Shown: in pieces, positions 8,177 through 18,301 of the stretch
Numbering within the stretch: position 1 is the stretch's first letter
Layout of the letters: each line of letters starts with the position of its first letter
Assembly (NCBI RefSeq): GCF_002884975.1
Contig: NZ_PJKB01000002.1
Location: 827,369 to 891,368, forward strand
DNA: 64,000 bases
Direction: 5' to 3'
Source of the DNA: Akkermansia muciniphila
Lineage (GTDB): Bacteria; Verrucomicrobiota; Verrucomicrobiia; Verrucomicrobiales; Akkermansiaceae
Program-made: the position numbers and the translations under genes
The notes under the pieces: model-generated
The model's input: the letters and a program-made list of their open reading frames with translations, nothing else
Told to the model about the DNA's origin: nothing
Database searches by the model: none

Positions 8177-9043
8177 ATGAATGTAGCCATTACGGGATCC
8201 AGCGGGTTTATCGGCAGCCATTTATCCAGCCGCTTGGCGGTGCTGGGGCACCAGGTGACGCCCTTGTGGCGCTACCTGTTCACGCAGGAGAGCGTGGACT
8301 GCCTGGCGGAGGCCCTGGCGGGGTGCGATGCCGTCATCAATCTGGCCGGGGCGCCCATTGACCGGCGCTGGACGGATGATTACAAGAAAGAGCTGGTGGA
8401 AAGCAGGATCATGACCACCCGCAAGCTGGTGGAGGCGGTCAATCGCCTGCATGAACCGCCGGAAGTAATGATTTCCACCTCCGCCGTGGGGTATTACAGC
8501 CCGTCCGGGTGCCATGGCGAGGAGGATGATCCGGCGGCGGATTCCTTTCTGGCGGAACTATGCCTGGCCTGGGAAAAGGAGGCGGAGCTGGTGAACGGCT
8601 CCGTGCGGTTGGTCCGCACCCGGTTTGGCGTGGTTCTCTCCCCGGATGGCGGAGCCCTCCCCAGAATGGTGCGGCCCGCCCGGTTCGGCATTACGGCCTC
8701 CGTAGGGGACCCTGACCATTCCTTTTCCTGGGTGGCTCTGGAGGACCTGGTGGACGCCCTGATTTTCATCATGGGGAAGGGTGACATTTCCGGCCCGGTT
8801 AATGTGACGGCCCCGGAACGCACCACCAACCGGGAATTCTATAAGGCCGCTGCGGAGCATTTCCACACCCGCCTGTCCATTCATGTGCCGGACGCCGTTC
8901 TGCGCCTGCTGATGGGAGAGGCTTCCCAGGTGATTACCCGCGGGCAGTGCGCCGTTCCGGAAACTCTGCTGCGGGAGGGATTTGAATTTCAATATCCGGA
9001 TATCCGCACTTTTTTCAACAAGGCATTCCCCGGCAAATCATGA
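8177..9043 (+). CDS. TIGR01777 family NAD(P)-binding epimerase-like protein
   Basis: 288 residues, extended SDR fold. The N-terminus MNVAITGSSGFIGSHL carries the GxxGxxG dinucleotide motif. NLAGAPIDRRW and the SAVGYYS block, followed by the acidic EEDD segment, are diagnostic for the YfcH/SDR39U1 (TIGR01777) group. The biochemical role of the group is unknown. The ATG at 8177 is chosen because the Rossmann motif starts at once. The stop overlaps the ATG of the lipocalin gene (ATGA), so the two are coupled. Confidence 0.92.
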   Translation: MNVAITGSSGFIGSHLSSRLAVLGHQVTPLWRYLFTQESVDCLAEALAGCDAVINLAGAPIDRRWTDDYKKELVESRIMTTRKLVEAVNRLHEPPEVMISTSAVGYYSPSGCHGEEDDPAADSFLAELCLAWEKEAELVNGSVRLVRTRFGVVLSPDGGALPRMVRPARFGITASVGDPDHSFSWVALEDLVDALIFIMGKGDISGPVNVTAPERTTNREFYKAAAEHFHTRLSIHVPDAVLRLLMGEASQVITRGQCAVPETLLREGFEFQYPDIRTFFNKAFPGKS

Positions 9044-9567
9044 GCATCATCCAAACCATCTTCACGTCACTGTTTCCCGGCCATTCCGTCAAGACGGCTC
9101 CCATGCCGGATTTCAACCTGGAACGTTACCTGGGGGACTGGCATGAAATTGCGCGCCTGGAAAACTGGTTTGAGCGCGGGCTGCGCAAGGTGACGGCCCG
9201 GTATGACCACGGAGAAAACGGCACCGTTTCCGTTACCAACAGCGGCTATGACGTCCGCACCGGGGAACGGAAGGAAGCCCGCGCGCGGGCCGTGGTAGCG
9301 GATGCCCCCAACCATTTGAAAGTATACTTCGTGCCCCTGGTGTACGGACGGTATGAGGTGGCTTTTCTGGATGAGGATTACAGCCGGGCCGTGGTTTCCG
9401 GCGGCTCCCTCAGTTACCTGTGGCTGCTGGCCCGGACGCCGCAGTTGAATGACGGCGAACTTCAGCCCATGCTTCATTGTGCGGAGCAACTGGGATACGA
9501 TACTTCCCAGCTGATTTACAGTAATTCCCTGTCCACCCCGGACCATGTCGTGGGGCGGGACTTGTAA
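9040..9567 (+). CDS. Lipocalin family protein (Blc-like)
   Basis: 175 residues. The lipocalin signature lies at residues 26-40 (FNLERYLGDWHEIAR, the G-x-W motif). Further on, GRYEVAFLDEDYSRAVVSG and YLWLLARTP match the bacterial Blc group. Blc proteins bind lipids in the envelope and usually carry a lipoprotein signal. Here the first 25 residues lack a lipobox cysteine or a clear signal peptide. That is unusual and may mean a cytoplasmic protein. It is coupled to the upstream TIGR01777 gene. Confidence 0.9.
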   Translation: MSIIQTIFTSLFPGHSVKTAPMPDFNLERYLGDWHEIARLENWFERGLRKVTARYDHGENGTVSVTNSGYDVRTGERKEARARAVVADAPNHLKVYFVPLVYGRYEVAFLDEDYSRAVVSGGSLSYLWLLARTPQLNDGELQPMLHCAEQLGYDTSQLIYSNSLSTPDHVVGRDL

Positions 9568-9696
9568 GGGATGCAGTTCATGAAATGGGAAGTAACGGGA
9601 AAGGGTGCGGCTTCATGAAAGAGCCGTGCCCTGTGGTGAAAAAAAGCCTCATCCCGTTCCGTCATTTAAAAAACGCGGTCATCCGTTTAAAAGCGC

Positions 9697-9724
9697 TTGC
9701 AATCGGTCCGTGGATGGCTATGTT
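9697..9724 (+). promoter_or_regulatory. Candidate promoter of ilvC
   Basis: TTGCAA (9697-9702) and TATGTT (9719-9724) are spaced by 16 nt. Transcription would begin near 9730, inside the first arm of the leader hairpin, so that element could act either as an operator or as a 5'-terminal RNA hairpin. Motif match only. Confidence 0.45.
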
Positions 9725-9727
9725 GGC

Positions 9728-9758
9728 ATTCATCCAAACATTGGATGTTTGGATGAAT
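9728..9758 (+). promoter_or_regulatory. Perfect 13-bp inverted repeat in the ilvC leader
   Basis: ATTCATCCAAACA (9728-9740), loop TTGGA, then TGTTTGGATGAAT (9746-9758). A purine-rich ribosome binding site (AAGAAGGAG, about 9767-9775) follows before the ATG at 9781, one of the strongest ribosome sites in the window. No T-tract follows, so it is not an intrinsic terminator. Confidence 0.7.
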
Positions 9759-9780
9759 TCTACTTAAAGAAGGAGTAACA

Positions 9781-10761
9781 ATGGATATTATTCATGATAA
9801 CGCCGCTGATCTCAGCGCTTTGAACGGCAAGACCGTTGCCGTGATCGGATATGGCGCCCAGGGCCGCGCCCAGGCGCTTTGCATGCGTGACTCCGGTGTG
9901 AACGTGATTATCGGCGTTCGCCCCGGCAAGTCTTTTGACGCCGCCGCCCAGGACGGTTTCCAGGTAATGACCGTAGCTGAAGCCGCCGACAAGGCGGACA
10001 TCATCCACATTCTGCTGCCCGATGAAAGCCACGGCGCCGTGTATGAAGCTGAAATCAAGCCCCATCTGAAGGCCGGCAAGACGCTTTGCTGCTCCCACGG
10101 CTTTGCCTACGTGTTCAACACCATCGTTCCCCCCGCGGATGTGGACGTGATCATGGTGGCCCCCAAGGGCCCGGGCACGGAAGTGCGCCGCGTGTTTGAA
10201 GAAGGCTTCGGCTGCCCCGGCCTCATCGCCGTGCACCAGAACCCCTCCGGCAATGCCCGCAACGTGGCCCTTGCCATGGCGAAGGCTGAAGGCCTGACCC
10301 GCGGCGGCGTGCTGGAATGCACCATGGCCCAGGAAACGTATGAAGACCTGTTCGGTGAACAGAACGTGCTGTGCGGCGGCATCGTGGACCTGATGAAATA
10401 CGGCTTCGAGACCCTGACGGAAGCCGGTTATCCGCCGGAAATGGCCTACTTTGAATGCGTGCATGAAGCCAAGCTGATCGTGGACCTGATTTACACGGGC
10501 GGCATCCAGAAGATGAATTCCGTGATTTCTAACACCGCTGAATTCGGTGAATACTACAACGGCCCGCAGATACTGCCCGCCGACGTAAAGGAACGCATGA
10601 AGGAATCCCTCAAGCGCATTGAATCCGGCAAGTTCGCCAAGGACTGGCTGGAAGAAGCCGCCAAGGGAGCTCCCAACCTCAAGGCCAAGCGCGAAGCCCT
10701 GGGCCAGCACCCGGTGGAAATCGTGGGCGCCAAGATTCGCAGTCTGTTTGAAAGGAACTAA
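9781..10761 (+). CDS. ilvC: Ketol-acid reductoisomerase, class I
   Basis: 326 residues. It converts 2-acetolactate to 2,3-dihydroxyisovalerate (and the isoleucine homologue) using NAD(P)H and Mg2+. The dinucleotide motif is GYGAQGRAQA near residues 24-33. Metal and substrate residues sit in the C-terminal knotted domain: DLFGEQNVLCGG supplies Asp and Glu near 185-190, and YFECVHEAKLIVD supplies the later Glu. The length fits the short class I form. Codon use is strongly biased to C-ending codons, suggesting high expression. No other ilv genes are adjacent. Confidence 0.97.
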   Translation: MDIIHDNAADLSALNGKTVAVIGYGAQGRAQALCMRDSGVNVIIGVRPGKSFDAAAQDGFQVMTVAEAADKADIIHILLPDESHGAVYEAEIKPHLKAGKTLCCSHGFAYVFNTIVPPADVDVIMVAPKGPGTEVRRVFEEGFGCPGLIAVHQNPSGNARNVALAMAKAEGLTRGGVLECTMAQETYEDLFGEQNVLCGGIVDLMKYGFETLTEAGYPPEMAYFECVHEAKLIVDLIYTGGIQKMNSVISNTAEFGEYYNGPQILPADVKERMKESLKRIESGKFAKDWLEEAAKGAPNLKAKREALGQHPVEIVGAKIRSLFERN

Positions 10762-10781
10762 GGTTTCTTTTGACTTTTTCA

Positions 10782-10845
10782 CGGGCCGTTCCGCCGTATT
10801 ACGGAGGAACGGCCCGTATACACCCGGACTTCCTTCCGGAAGTCC
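10782..10845 (+). terminator. Two tandem hairpins after ilvC
   Basis: The first pairs CGGGCCGTTCC (10782-10792) with GGAACGGCCCG (10806-10816) and can pair further inside. The second pairs GGACTTCC with GGAAGTCC around TTCC (10826-10845). Neither has a strong T-tract, so termination may be partial. They sit 20 nt after ilvC and 15 nt before the next ATG. Confidence 0.55.
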
Positions 10846-10860
10846 GCCATCTTTCAGTTT

Positions 10861-11658
10861 ATGGACAATTCCCTCCCGGCCGTTAATGTGGAGAACGCCA
10901 GAGTGTTTCTGGGCGGACATGAAATCCTGCACAATATTTCCTGGCAGGTGCAGCGCGGAGAACGCTGTTTCATCCTGGGTGCGAACGGCGCCGGAAAAAC
11001 GACGCTGGTCAAGGTGCTGATGGGGTTTGCATGGCCGCTCTTCGGGGCCAAAGTGCAGGTGCTTGGCAAGACCTTCGGGCATGTGAACCTGCTGGAACTG
11101 CGCAAATCCATTGCATGGGTGAGCCCGTTCATGCACAAATGGCTGGAAGACGGAGCCTGGAGCGGGCGCGACATGGTGCTTTCCGGCCCCGACGGGACGA
11201 TCGGCCTGCTGAGGGAGCCGACGCCGGAAGAGGTGGAAAAAGCCGCCAGGATCATGAAATCCCTGAAGGCGGAGCATCTGATGGACAGGCCCGTGGTGGC
11301 CATGTCTTCCGGGGAACAGGTGAAGGTGCTGATTGCCCGCGCCCTGATGACGAACCCGGAACTGATGATTTTGGATGAACCCAGCGTTTACCTGGACCTG
11401 GCGGGGCGGGAATTTTTACTGAACACCATTGAGGAGCTGGCGGAGACGCGGCCTGATCTGACCATCGTGTTCATCACCCAGCGCATTGAGGATATTCTGC
11501 CCGTCTTCAACCGCGGCATGATTTTAAAGTCAGGCGAGATTGTGGCGCACGGAAGCCGGGACGAGGTGCTGACGGAGGCAAACCTGAAGGACGCCTTTGA
11601 GCTGGATATCCAGCTGATCAAGACGGAAAAAGGGCGCCTCTGGACCGTTATCCGTTAA
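10861..11658 (+). CDS. ABC transporter ATP-binding protein (YlmA/ModF-like)
   Basis: 265 residues. Walker A is GANGAGKT near residues 40-47, the signature is degenerate (SSGEQVKV instead of LSGGQ), and Walker B is LMILDEPSVYLDL. The composition and the ITQRIEDILPVF block resemble YlmA-type ATPases, whose membrane partner is rarely adjacent. No permease or binding protein lies nearby. The gene ends 6 nt before a GntR regulator and is probably co-transcribed with it, so the regulator may respond to the ABC substrate. Confidence 0.85.
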   Translation: MDNSLPAVNVENARVFLGGHEILHNISWQVQRGERCFILGANGAGKTTLVKVLMGFAWPLFGAKVQVLGKTFGHVNLLELRKSIAWVSPFMHKWLEDGAWSGRDMVLSGPDGTIGLLREPTPEEVEKAARIMKSLKAEHLMDRPVVAMSSGEQVKVLIARALMTNPELMILDEPSVYLDLAGREFLLNTIEELAETRPDLTIVFITQRIEDILPVFNRGMILKSGEIVAHGSRDEVLTEANLKDAFELDIQLIKTEKGRLWTVIR

Positions 11659-11664
11659 TTTTTC

Positions 11665-12360
11665 ATGAAGAAAACCAAGACAATGGAGTTGAAAAAGCCT
11701 GTGAGAGTGTCCCTGTCCCGGCAGGTGCTCAACGCCATGGAATCCATGATACGGTCCGGCAAATGGAAGGTGGGGGACCGTATTCCCGCGGAGCCGGAAC
11801 TGGCGCGGGCTTTTTCCGTCAGCCACAATACCATCCGGGAGGCCCTGCAATCCCTGATTCACATGGGAATGCTGGAAGCGCGGCCCGGAGACGGCACCTA
11901 TGTGATGGCGTCAGACCGGTTTGCCGTAGCGGTAAGCAACCGCCTGAAGGAATCCGAACTGCCCCAGATTCTGGAGGCCCGTCTGGCGCTGGAAAAGGAA
12001 ATTGCGCGGCTGGCCGCCGTTAAAAGGACGGAGGAGGATCTGAAGGAACTGGAAAACGCCCTGAAGGACTGCCATGCCAGGGTAAGGCCGGGCATTGAGG
12101 ACGACATGCTGTTCCATGCCGCCGTGGCCCGCGCCACGCATAACCCGGTGCTGGCGGAATTGTACAACGTAGTTATCCGCCATGTGCAGGAGAATCTGGA
12201 AGGACTGCTGGAGGAGAAGCAGTATGACGCCGGGGCCATGAAGCTGCATGACGACCTGCTGGATGCCATCCGGCGGCGGGAGGCGGACACGGCGGAAAAC
12301 ATTATTGTGAGAATCGTGGAATTTGACACCGTCAGCATAGGCGGCCAGTTCCGCGCCTGA
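11665..12360 (+). CDS. FadR/GntR-family transcriptional regulator (FCD domain)
   Basis: 231 residues. The N-terminal winged helix-turn-helix spans about residues 12-80, with IPAEPELARAFSVSHNTIREALQ as recognition region and GDGTYV as wing. The C-terminal all-helical FCD domain has the D-x3-H pair in DMLFHAAVARATHNP and a later His in LHDDLLDAI, which form the metal/effector site of this class. FCD regulators respond to small carboxylates or sugars. It lies 6 nt after the ABC ATPase gene. The effector and operator are unknown. Confidence 0.92.
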   Translation: MKKTKTMELKKPVRVSLSRQVLNAMESMIRSGKWKVGDRIPAEPELARAFSVSHNTIREALQSLIHMGMLEARPGDGTYVMASDRFAVAVSNRLKESELPQILEARLALEKEIARLAAVKRTEEDLKELENALKDCHARVRPGIEDDMLFHAAVARATHNPVLAELYNVVIRHVQENLEGLLEEKQYDAGAMKLHDDLLDAIRRREADTAENIIVRIVEFDTVSIGGQFRA

Positions 12361-12621
12361 TGTTTGTTTGCCCCCTCTATTGTTTTGTGGGCCGCGCCAG
12401 GCCATGCCGTTCCTGCCCCGGAATGCATGGCTCCATTTAACTTTCACCCGCGGGGCTTGTCCGGATTCGCAGGAACCATTCATGAGAGGTTGGTTTGTTT
12501 TCTTTCCGGATGGATGGGCCTGTTTATTTCATTCCCCGGTGAAAAGGCGGCGGGGAAAACAGGCAGCAGCAGGATGATTTTTATGCTTTGCAGGGTATGA
12601 AAGTTTGTTAGAGTTCCGGGC

Positions 12622-13284
12622 ATGACTACCCCTGTTGAATTGAAGTGCCCGACGTGCGGCGCCCTGCTGGCGATGGAAGATGTGAATATGGCTACGGATA
12701 TGGCTTTATGCCGCGCCTGCAACAAGATAAGCAGGTTTTCAGACCTTGTGCAGGAGGAACGGGACGAGGAAATCCTTGATTCCATTCCCCGGCGCATGAG
12801 CGTAGCGAAAACGGCACGGGGACTGGAAGTGACGTACCGGAGGCCCAAAGGGGTGGGATTTTTCCTGTTGCTGTTTACGCTGATTTGGAATGCCATTACC
12901 TATGCGGCCGTGTTTGCGATGATGGGGGAAACGGGCCATGGGGGAATATTCGGGCAATTGTTCCTGATTCCTTTTATTCTGGTTGGGTTCGGTACGCTGC
13001 TGGGCGCCGTTTATGTGTTGTTCGGCCGCATGACGCTGACTCTGACGCCCGGCAGGGGTGAGCTGTTCCGCGGAGTGGGAAGCCTGGGCCGCCGTCAGCA
13101 GTTTCTTCTGGCGAAGGATGCCCGTGTTTCCATTGAGGCGAGCAACATACAGCAGAATCATAAAGTGCTGAACATGATTGTGGTGGAACAGCCGGACGGC
13201 AAGCCGTTTGAGTTCGGTACGGGTATTGCGGAAGAGGAAGCCCAGCAGTATGCAGCGGCCCTGCTGCGGCAGATGCGGGGGTAG
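12622..13284 (+). CDS. Zinc-ribbon membrane protein, paralogue 1
   Basis: 220 residues. An N-terminal zinc ribbon has two CxxC knuckles (CPTCGALL near residue 9 and CRACNKIS near 33). A cytoplasmic linker and two hydrophobic helices around residues 75-95 and 110-135 follow. The C-terminal beta-rich region includes LTLTPGRGELFRGVGSLGRRQQF. A second gene at 16678-17334 has the same plan and matching motifs (RVEPGKASLFRGIGPVG). The family is not one I can name. Confidence 0.8.
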   Translation: MTTPVELKCPTCGALLAMEDVNMATDMALCRACNKISRFSDLVQEERDEEILDSIPRRMSVAKTARGLEVTYRRPKGVGFFLLLFTLIWNAITYAAVFAMMGETGHGGIFGQLFLIPFILVGFGTLLGAVYVLFGRMTLTLTPGRGELFRGVGSLGRRQQFLLAKDARVSIEASNIQQNHKVLNMIVVEQPDGKPFEFGTGIAEEEAQQYAAALLRQMRG

Positions 13285-13391
13285 GGCCGCTGTTTCAGCA
13301 TTTCAAGGAAGGCGGGGGAATGCCGGAGTGTGCCGGAAATTTCAGGAATAATTTATGATTGATATGGCCGGCAAGCCGCGTAAATTAACCT

Positions 13392-14789
13392 ATGATGAAG
13401 AAACCGCATCTATTGTTGATTCTGTGCAGTTTGCTTTGCGGGGTTGCGGGAGCTCAGGGCCGTCCTTCCACGCCGCCGAACATGATTGTCATTCTGGCGG
13501 ATGACCTGGGTTACGGGGATTTGGGCTGCACGGGGTCCAAGCAGATTAAGACTCCTTCCCTCGACCGGCTGGCGAAGGAGGGCGTGTTCTGTTCCCGGGC
13601 GTATGTGACGGCGCCGATGTGTTCCCCCTCCCGCATGGGGCTGCTGACGGGACGCTTTCCGAAGCGCTACGGCATTACTACGAATCCCAATATCCAGGTG
13701 GATTACCTTCCGGAGTCCCATTACGGACTTCCCCAGACGGAGAAGCTGATTCCGGAGTATTTGAAGCCTTGCGGGTACCGGAGCGCGGTGTTCGGCAAGT
13801 GGCATCTGGGCCACACGCAGGGGTATACGCCGCCGGAACGCGGCTTTACGCGCTGGTGGGGGTTCCTGGGCGGTTCCCGGTCTTATTTTCCCGTGAAGAA
13901 GGAGGCTGAGGGCCTGAATCCCTCCATGATTGTGTCCAATTTTACGGATAAGACGGGCATTACCTACCTGACGGACGACATTACGGACAGGGCGGTGGAG
14001 TTCCTTCAGGAGTCCAAGAAGGATAAAAAGCCGTTTTTCATGTTCGTTTCCTACAATGCCCCCCATTGGCCCAACGAAGCCAAGCCGGAGGACATCGCCA
14101 AATTCAAGAACGTGCAGGACAGGGAACGCCGGATTTATTGCGCCATGGTGTATGCGATGGACAAGGGAATAGGCCGTATTCTGGACGCCTTGAAGAAGGA
14201 CGGCCTGGAAAAGGATACGATTGTCGTTTTCCTTTCGGACAACGGAGGCGCGCCGGAAGCCTCTTCCTGCAACGCCCCTTTCCGGGGAGCCAAGAGGCAG
14301 CATTTTGAGGGGGGCGTGCGCGTGCCTTTCATCATCAGGTATCCGGCGGACAAGAGGCTGGCGCCCGGCAGCGTCTGCAAGCAGCCCGTTTCCACGGTGG
14401 ACCTGCTTCCCGCTCTGCTGAAGGCAAATGGCCGTCAAATTCCCAAGAAGCTGGACGGCATGGATATTCTGGAGCTGGTGGGCAATAAAAAGGCGCCCGT
14501 TCCGCGCACATTCTTCTGGTGCACGGATTATACGTCCGCCGTGCTGGACGGGGATATGAAGTACCTGCTGGTGGCGGACCGCGCGCCGCAGTTTTACAGC
14601 GTTACGGATGATCCCCAGGAACAGAAGGATTTATATTTTTCCAGGCATGGGGATGCGGATTCCCTGGCCAGGAAGCTGGGAACGTACCTGACCACGACGC
14701 CTGCCTGCCGTTTCCCGGACAGCATCAGCTGGTCCGCCAAGCTGATGAGGGAATACGACAAGACCATGCCGGACAAACAGCCTGAATGA
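13392..14789 (+). CDS. Secreted arylsulfatase (type I, formylglycine)
   Basis: 465 residues. The signal peptide is about the first 21 residues. Metal-binding ADDLGYGD starts near residue 36. The formylglycine site is Cys77 in C-S-P-S-R followed by MGLLTGR, the canonical C-x-P-x-R signature. GKWHLGH lies near residue 136, and LSDNGG is the second metal site. Sulfatases of this type remove sulfate esters from glycans such as mucin O-glycans after maturation by an anaerobic sulfatase-maturating enzyme, which is not in this window. It is monocistronic and no carbohydrate-uptake system is adjacent. Confidence 0.94.
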   Translation: MMKKPHLLLILCSLLCGVAGAQGRPSTPPNMIVILADDLGYGDLGCTGSKQIKTPSLDRLAKEGVFCSRAYVTAPMCSPSRMGLLTGRFPKRYGITTNPNIQVDYLPESHYGLPQTEKLIPEYLKPCGYRSAVFGKWHLGHTQGYTPPERGFTRWWGFLGGSRSYFPVKKEAEGLNPSMIVSNFTDKTGITYLTDDITDRAVEFLQESKKDKKPFFMFVSYNAPHWPNEAKPEDIAKFKNVQDRERRIYCAMVYAMDKGIGRILDALKKDGLEKDTIVVFLSDNGGAPEASSCNAPFRGAKRQHFEGGVRVPFIIRYPADKRLAPGSVCKQPVSTVDLLPALLKANGRQIPKKLDGMDILELVGNKKAPVPRTFFWCTDYTSAVLDGDMKYLLVADRAPQFYSVTDDPQEQKDLYFSRHGDADSLARKLGTYLTTTPACRFPDSISWSAKLMREYDKTMPDKQPE

Positions 14790-14890
14790 GCCAGTTTGCC
14801 GGGCCCTCTGGGACCGGCTCAAGGCAAACGCGAAGGATGTCCGCCTCCGCTCCGGACGGGGCCATGATGTTCATGGTCCCGTTTTCCATT

Positions 14891-14916
14891 AAAAAAGCGC
14901 CTTATTTAAGGCGCTT
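14891..14916 (-). terminator. Intrinsic terminator overlapping the end of ftsB
   Basis: On the minus strand, AAGCGCCTT-AAAT-AAGGCGCTT is followed by a T run (A run 14891-14896 on the plus strand). The first arm contains the last codons of the ftsB-like gene and its TAA lies in the loop and second arm, so the coding end and the terminator share sequence. Confidence 0.85.
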
Positions 14917-15270
14917 GGGTTCCGCGATGCGGAGGATATGCTCACCGGGAAGGGCCAGGTTGCCTTTGTCCCGCGCGATCATTTCAAAGTAGTGGGGGTC
15001 CTGGGAAATCCAGATGAATTCATTCTTGGCCTGTTCCATCTGTTCCCTGGATTTTTCCAGGTGCGCCTGGAGGAAGGAACGCTCATGCTCCAGGGAGCGC
15101 AGGTCCTTCCACGGCTTGAAACACACCAGGGAAAGCAGCATGGTGAGGCACAGGGCCAGGACAATGGCGAAGAGGCGCAAAGCCCTCTGGACGATCAGGG
15201 CACGTTTCTCCCGGCGGATTTCAAGTTCCGCCAAGGTAAAACGATGGTAATAGCGGCGTCTCCAGAGCAT
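14902..15270 (-). CDS. FtsB/DivIC-like septum formation initiator
   Basis: 122 residues: a basic cytoplasmic N-terminus, one membrane helix at about residues 32-50, then a periplasmic coiled coil (about 57-90: HERSFLQAHLEKSREQMEQAKNE, heptad-like) and a short C-terminal part. This is the plan of FtsB/DivIC, which links FtsL and FtsQ in the divisome. It lies 28 nt downstream of eno on the same strand, a linkage also known in proteobacteria, which supports the call. The start at 15270 puts the whole basic anchor in frame. Confidence 0.82.
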   Translation of the reverse strand: MLWRRRYYHRFTLAELEIRREKRALIVQRALRLFAIVLALCLTMLLSLVCFKPWKDLRSLEHERSFLQAHLEKSREQMEQAKNEFIWISQDPHYFEMIARDKGNLALPGEHILRIAEPKRLK

Positions 15271-15298
15271 TCTTTGCAGTTAAACAACATATTTTTGA

Positions 15299-16654
<1,356 letters not shown>

Positions 16655-16677
16655 TCATGAACGTGAAAATTCCGGCT

Positions 16678-17334
16678 TCAGGCGCGGAACTGACGCAGAA
16701 CGGCGGCGATGTATTCAAGCGTCTCCGGGTCTGAAATGCCGCCGGAAAAGTAAAACGGCCTTCCAGTGGGCTGGGGCACGGAGATGCGGCAATAGTCCGT
16801 TTTTTCCCCTCCCTTGCGCTCCATCATGATCAGGGCCCGGGCGGGAAGAAGAAAAGTCCATGTGCTCCCCACCGGGCCGATGCCCCGGAAGAGGGACGCT
16901 TTCCCCGGTTCCACCCGGAGAACGGCTTTTCCCAGCATCATGTCAACGCAGAGAAAGATGATGAAGGCTTCCGTGATAGCAAAGAAGGTGGTGAAGACGG
17001 GCAGCGCGAAGTCCGTTTTCCCCGGCCCGAAGGACAGGAGGACGAGCACCAGGGTGATGATGCCCCAACCCACGGCCAATCCCGTGTAAAGAAGTATTTT
17101 AGCAAGGGAATGCCTGTAGATGAGCGTAATTTTTCCGCTGGAGGATTTTACTGTCAGATGCTTGGGAGGGGCCGCAGGCACATCACGGAATTCATGTTCC
17201 CGGACCAGGGGGGACCAGGGGGTGGAAAGGCCGCAGCTGCCGCAGGTGACCGTGTCCCGGCGGTTGTCCACATCCGCCGCGGAAAAGGGCGTGCCGCATC
17301 CGGGACATTTGAATTGTTGAAGGCTGGAAGGCAT
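16678..17334 (-). CDS. Zinc-ribbon membrane protein, paralogue 2
   Basis: 218 residues. The N-terminal zinc ribbon has CPGCGTPF near residue 10 and CGSCGLST near 34. Two hydrophobic helices lie near residues 85-105 and 108-130, then a C-terminal beta-rich region with LRVEPGKASLFRGIGPVGSTWTF. It shares layout, knuckle spacing and the SLFRGxG motif with the protein at 12622-13284. The C-terminal ends (QPTGRPFYF..GISDPETLEYIAAVLRQFR) are also alike. The function is unknown. The gene is divergent from the AlkD-like gene and upstream of eno on the same strand. Confidence 0.8.
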   Translation of the reverse strand: MPSSLQQFKCPGCGTPFSAADVDNRRDTVTCGSCGLSTPWSPLVREHEFRDVPAAPPKHLTVKSSSGKITLIYRHSLAKILLYTGLAVGWGIITLVLVLLSFGPGKTDFALPVFTTFFAITEAFIIFLCVDMMLGKAVLRVEPGKASLFRGIGPVGSTWTFLLPARALIMMERKGGEKTDYCRISVPQPTGRPFYFSGGISDPETLEYIAAVLRQFRA

Positions 17335-17465
17335 AGGGAACGGCTTGCTGCCTGTCCGCAGGCTACCATAGAAGGCGGGAAGCCGCCATTCCTTTTTAGC
17401 CGCTGCCTCTCACACGGGAATTTCCCCTCTTGTGCGGCGCATGGCCTCCATGTAGGATGGCGCCC

Positions 17466-18161
17466 ATGATTGAGAGCAGGCGGAAGCTGAGGGAAAGAAT
17501 TGAGGCATTGGCGGAACCGGAGTTCCAGAAGTTTTCCGCTGCCCTGATTCCCGGCGTCAACCGCCTGCTTGGCGTCCGCCTTCCCGTTCTCCGGAATCTT
17601 GCCCGTATGGAGGTGAGGGGGAATTGGCGGGAGCTTCTGGAGAACCCCGCCGGGGACCCGTATGCGGAGGAAGTGATGCTGGACGGCATGCTGATAGCGC
17701 TGGCGCGCATGGAGCCGGAGGAACGCCTGGAACACGTCGCGCGCTTTGTGCCCCGCATGGATAACTGGGCCGTTTGCGATACTTTCTGCACCAGTCTGAA
17801 GTTCAGCAAAAAGCATCCGTCCCTGGTGTGGGAGTTCATCCAGCCGTATTTAACATCCGCACGGGTTTATGATGTCCGCTTTGCCGTGGTGATGATGCTG
17901 GCCCATTTTATTACGGAGGATTACGTGGAACAGGTGCTGGCCCTGCTGGATGGCGTGCGGCATGAGGATTATTACGTGAGCATGGCCGTGGCCTGGGCGG
18001 TTTCCGTCTGTTATGTGAAGTTCCCGGCAGTGACGCTGGAGTATTTGAGGAATTCTTCCCTGTCCGATTTCACTTACAACAAGGCCCTGCAAAAAATTAT
18101 TGAATCCCTGCGGGTTAGCCGGGAAGACAAGAGTTTGATGCGGAGCATGAAGCGCAAATAG
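17466..18161 (+). CDS. AlkD-like DNA alkylation repair protein
   Basis: 231 residues, all helical HEAT-like repeats. AlkD-type glycosylases excise positively charged alkylated bases without flipping. Family blocks visible are [14 protein letters not shown] near the N-terminus and [17 protein letters not shown], with the catalytic-region Asp-Asn-Trp. Later comes [16 protein letters not shown], as in COG4912 proteins. The ATG at 17466 ([13 protein letters not shown]) is chosen over an upstream in-frame ATG at 17430, which adds a non-homologous leader. It is monocistronic. Confidence 0.88.
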   Translation: MIESRRKLRERIEALAEPEFQKFSAALIPGVNRLLGVRLPVLRNLARMEVRGNWRELLENPAGDPYAEEVMLDGMLIALARMEPEERLEHVARFVPRMDNWAVCDTFCTSLKFSKKHPSLVWEFIQPYLTSARVYDVRFAVVMMLAHFITEDYVEQVLALLDGVRHEDYYVSMAVAWAVSVCYVKFPAVTLEYLRNSSLSDFTYNKALQKIIESLRVSREDKSLMRSMKRK

Positions 18162-18301
18162 GCCGGGGCTCTCCCTCCGCATGCCGGGGGAACCGCAAAG
18201 GCCTGCACGGGATTGTGACGCAGGCAGGGGGGCCATGCCGGAACGGGGCCTTGATTCCATTCCGCGCTAGGTATGGAATGGGTACACTTACTATTAAAAC
18301 C

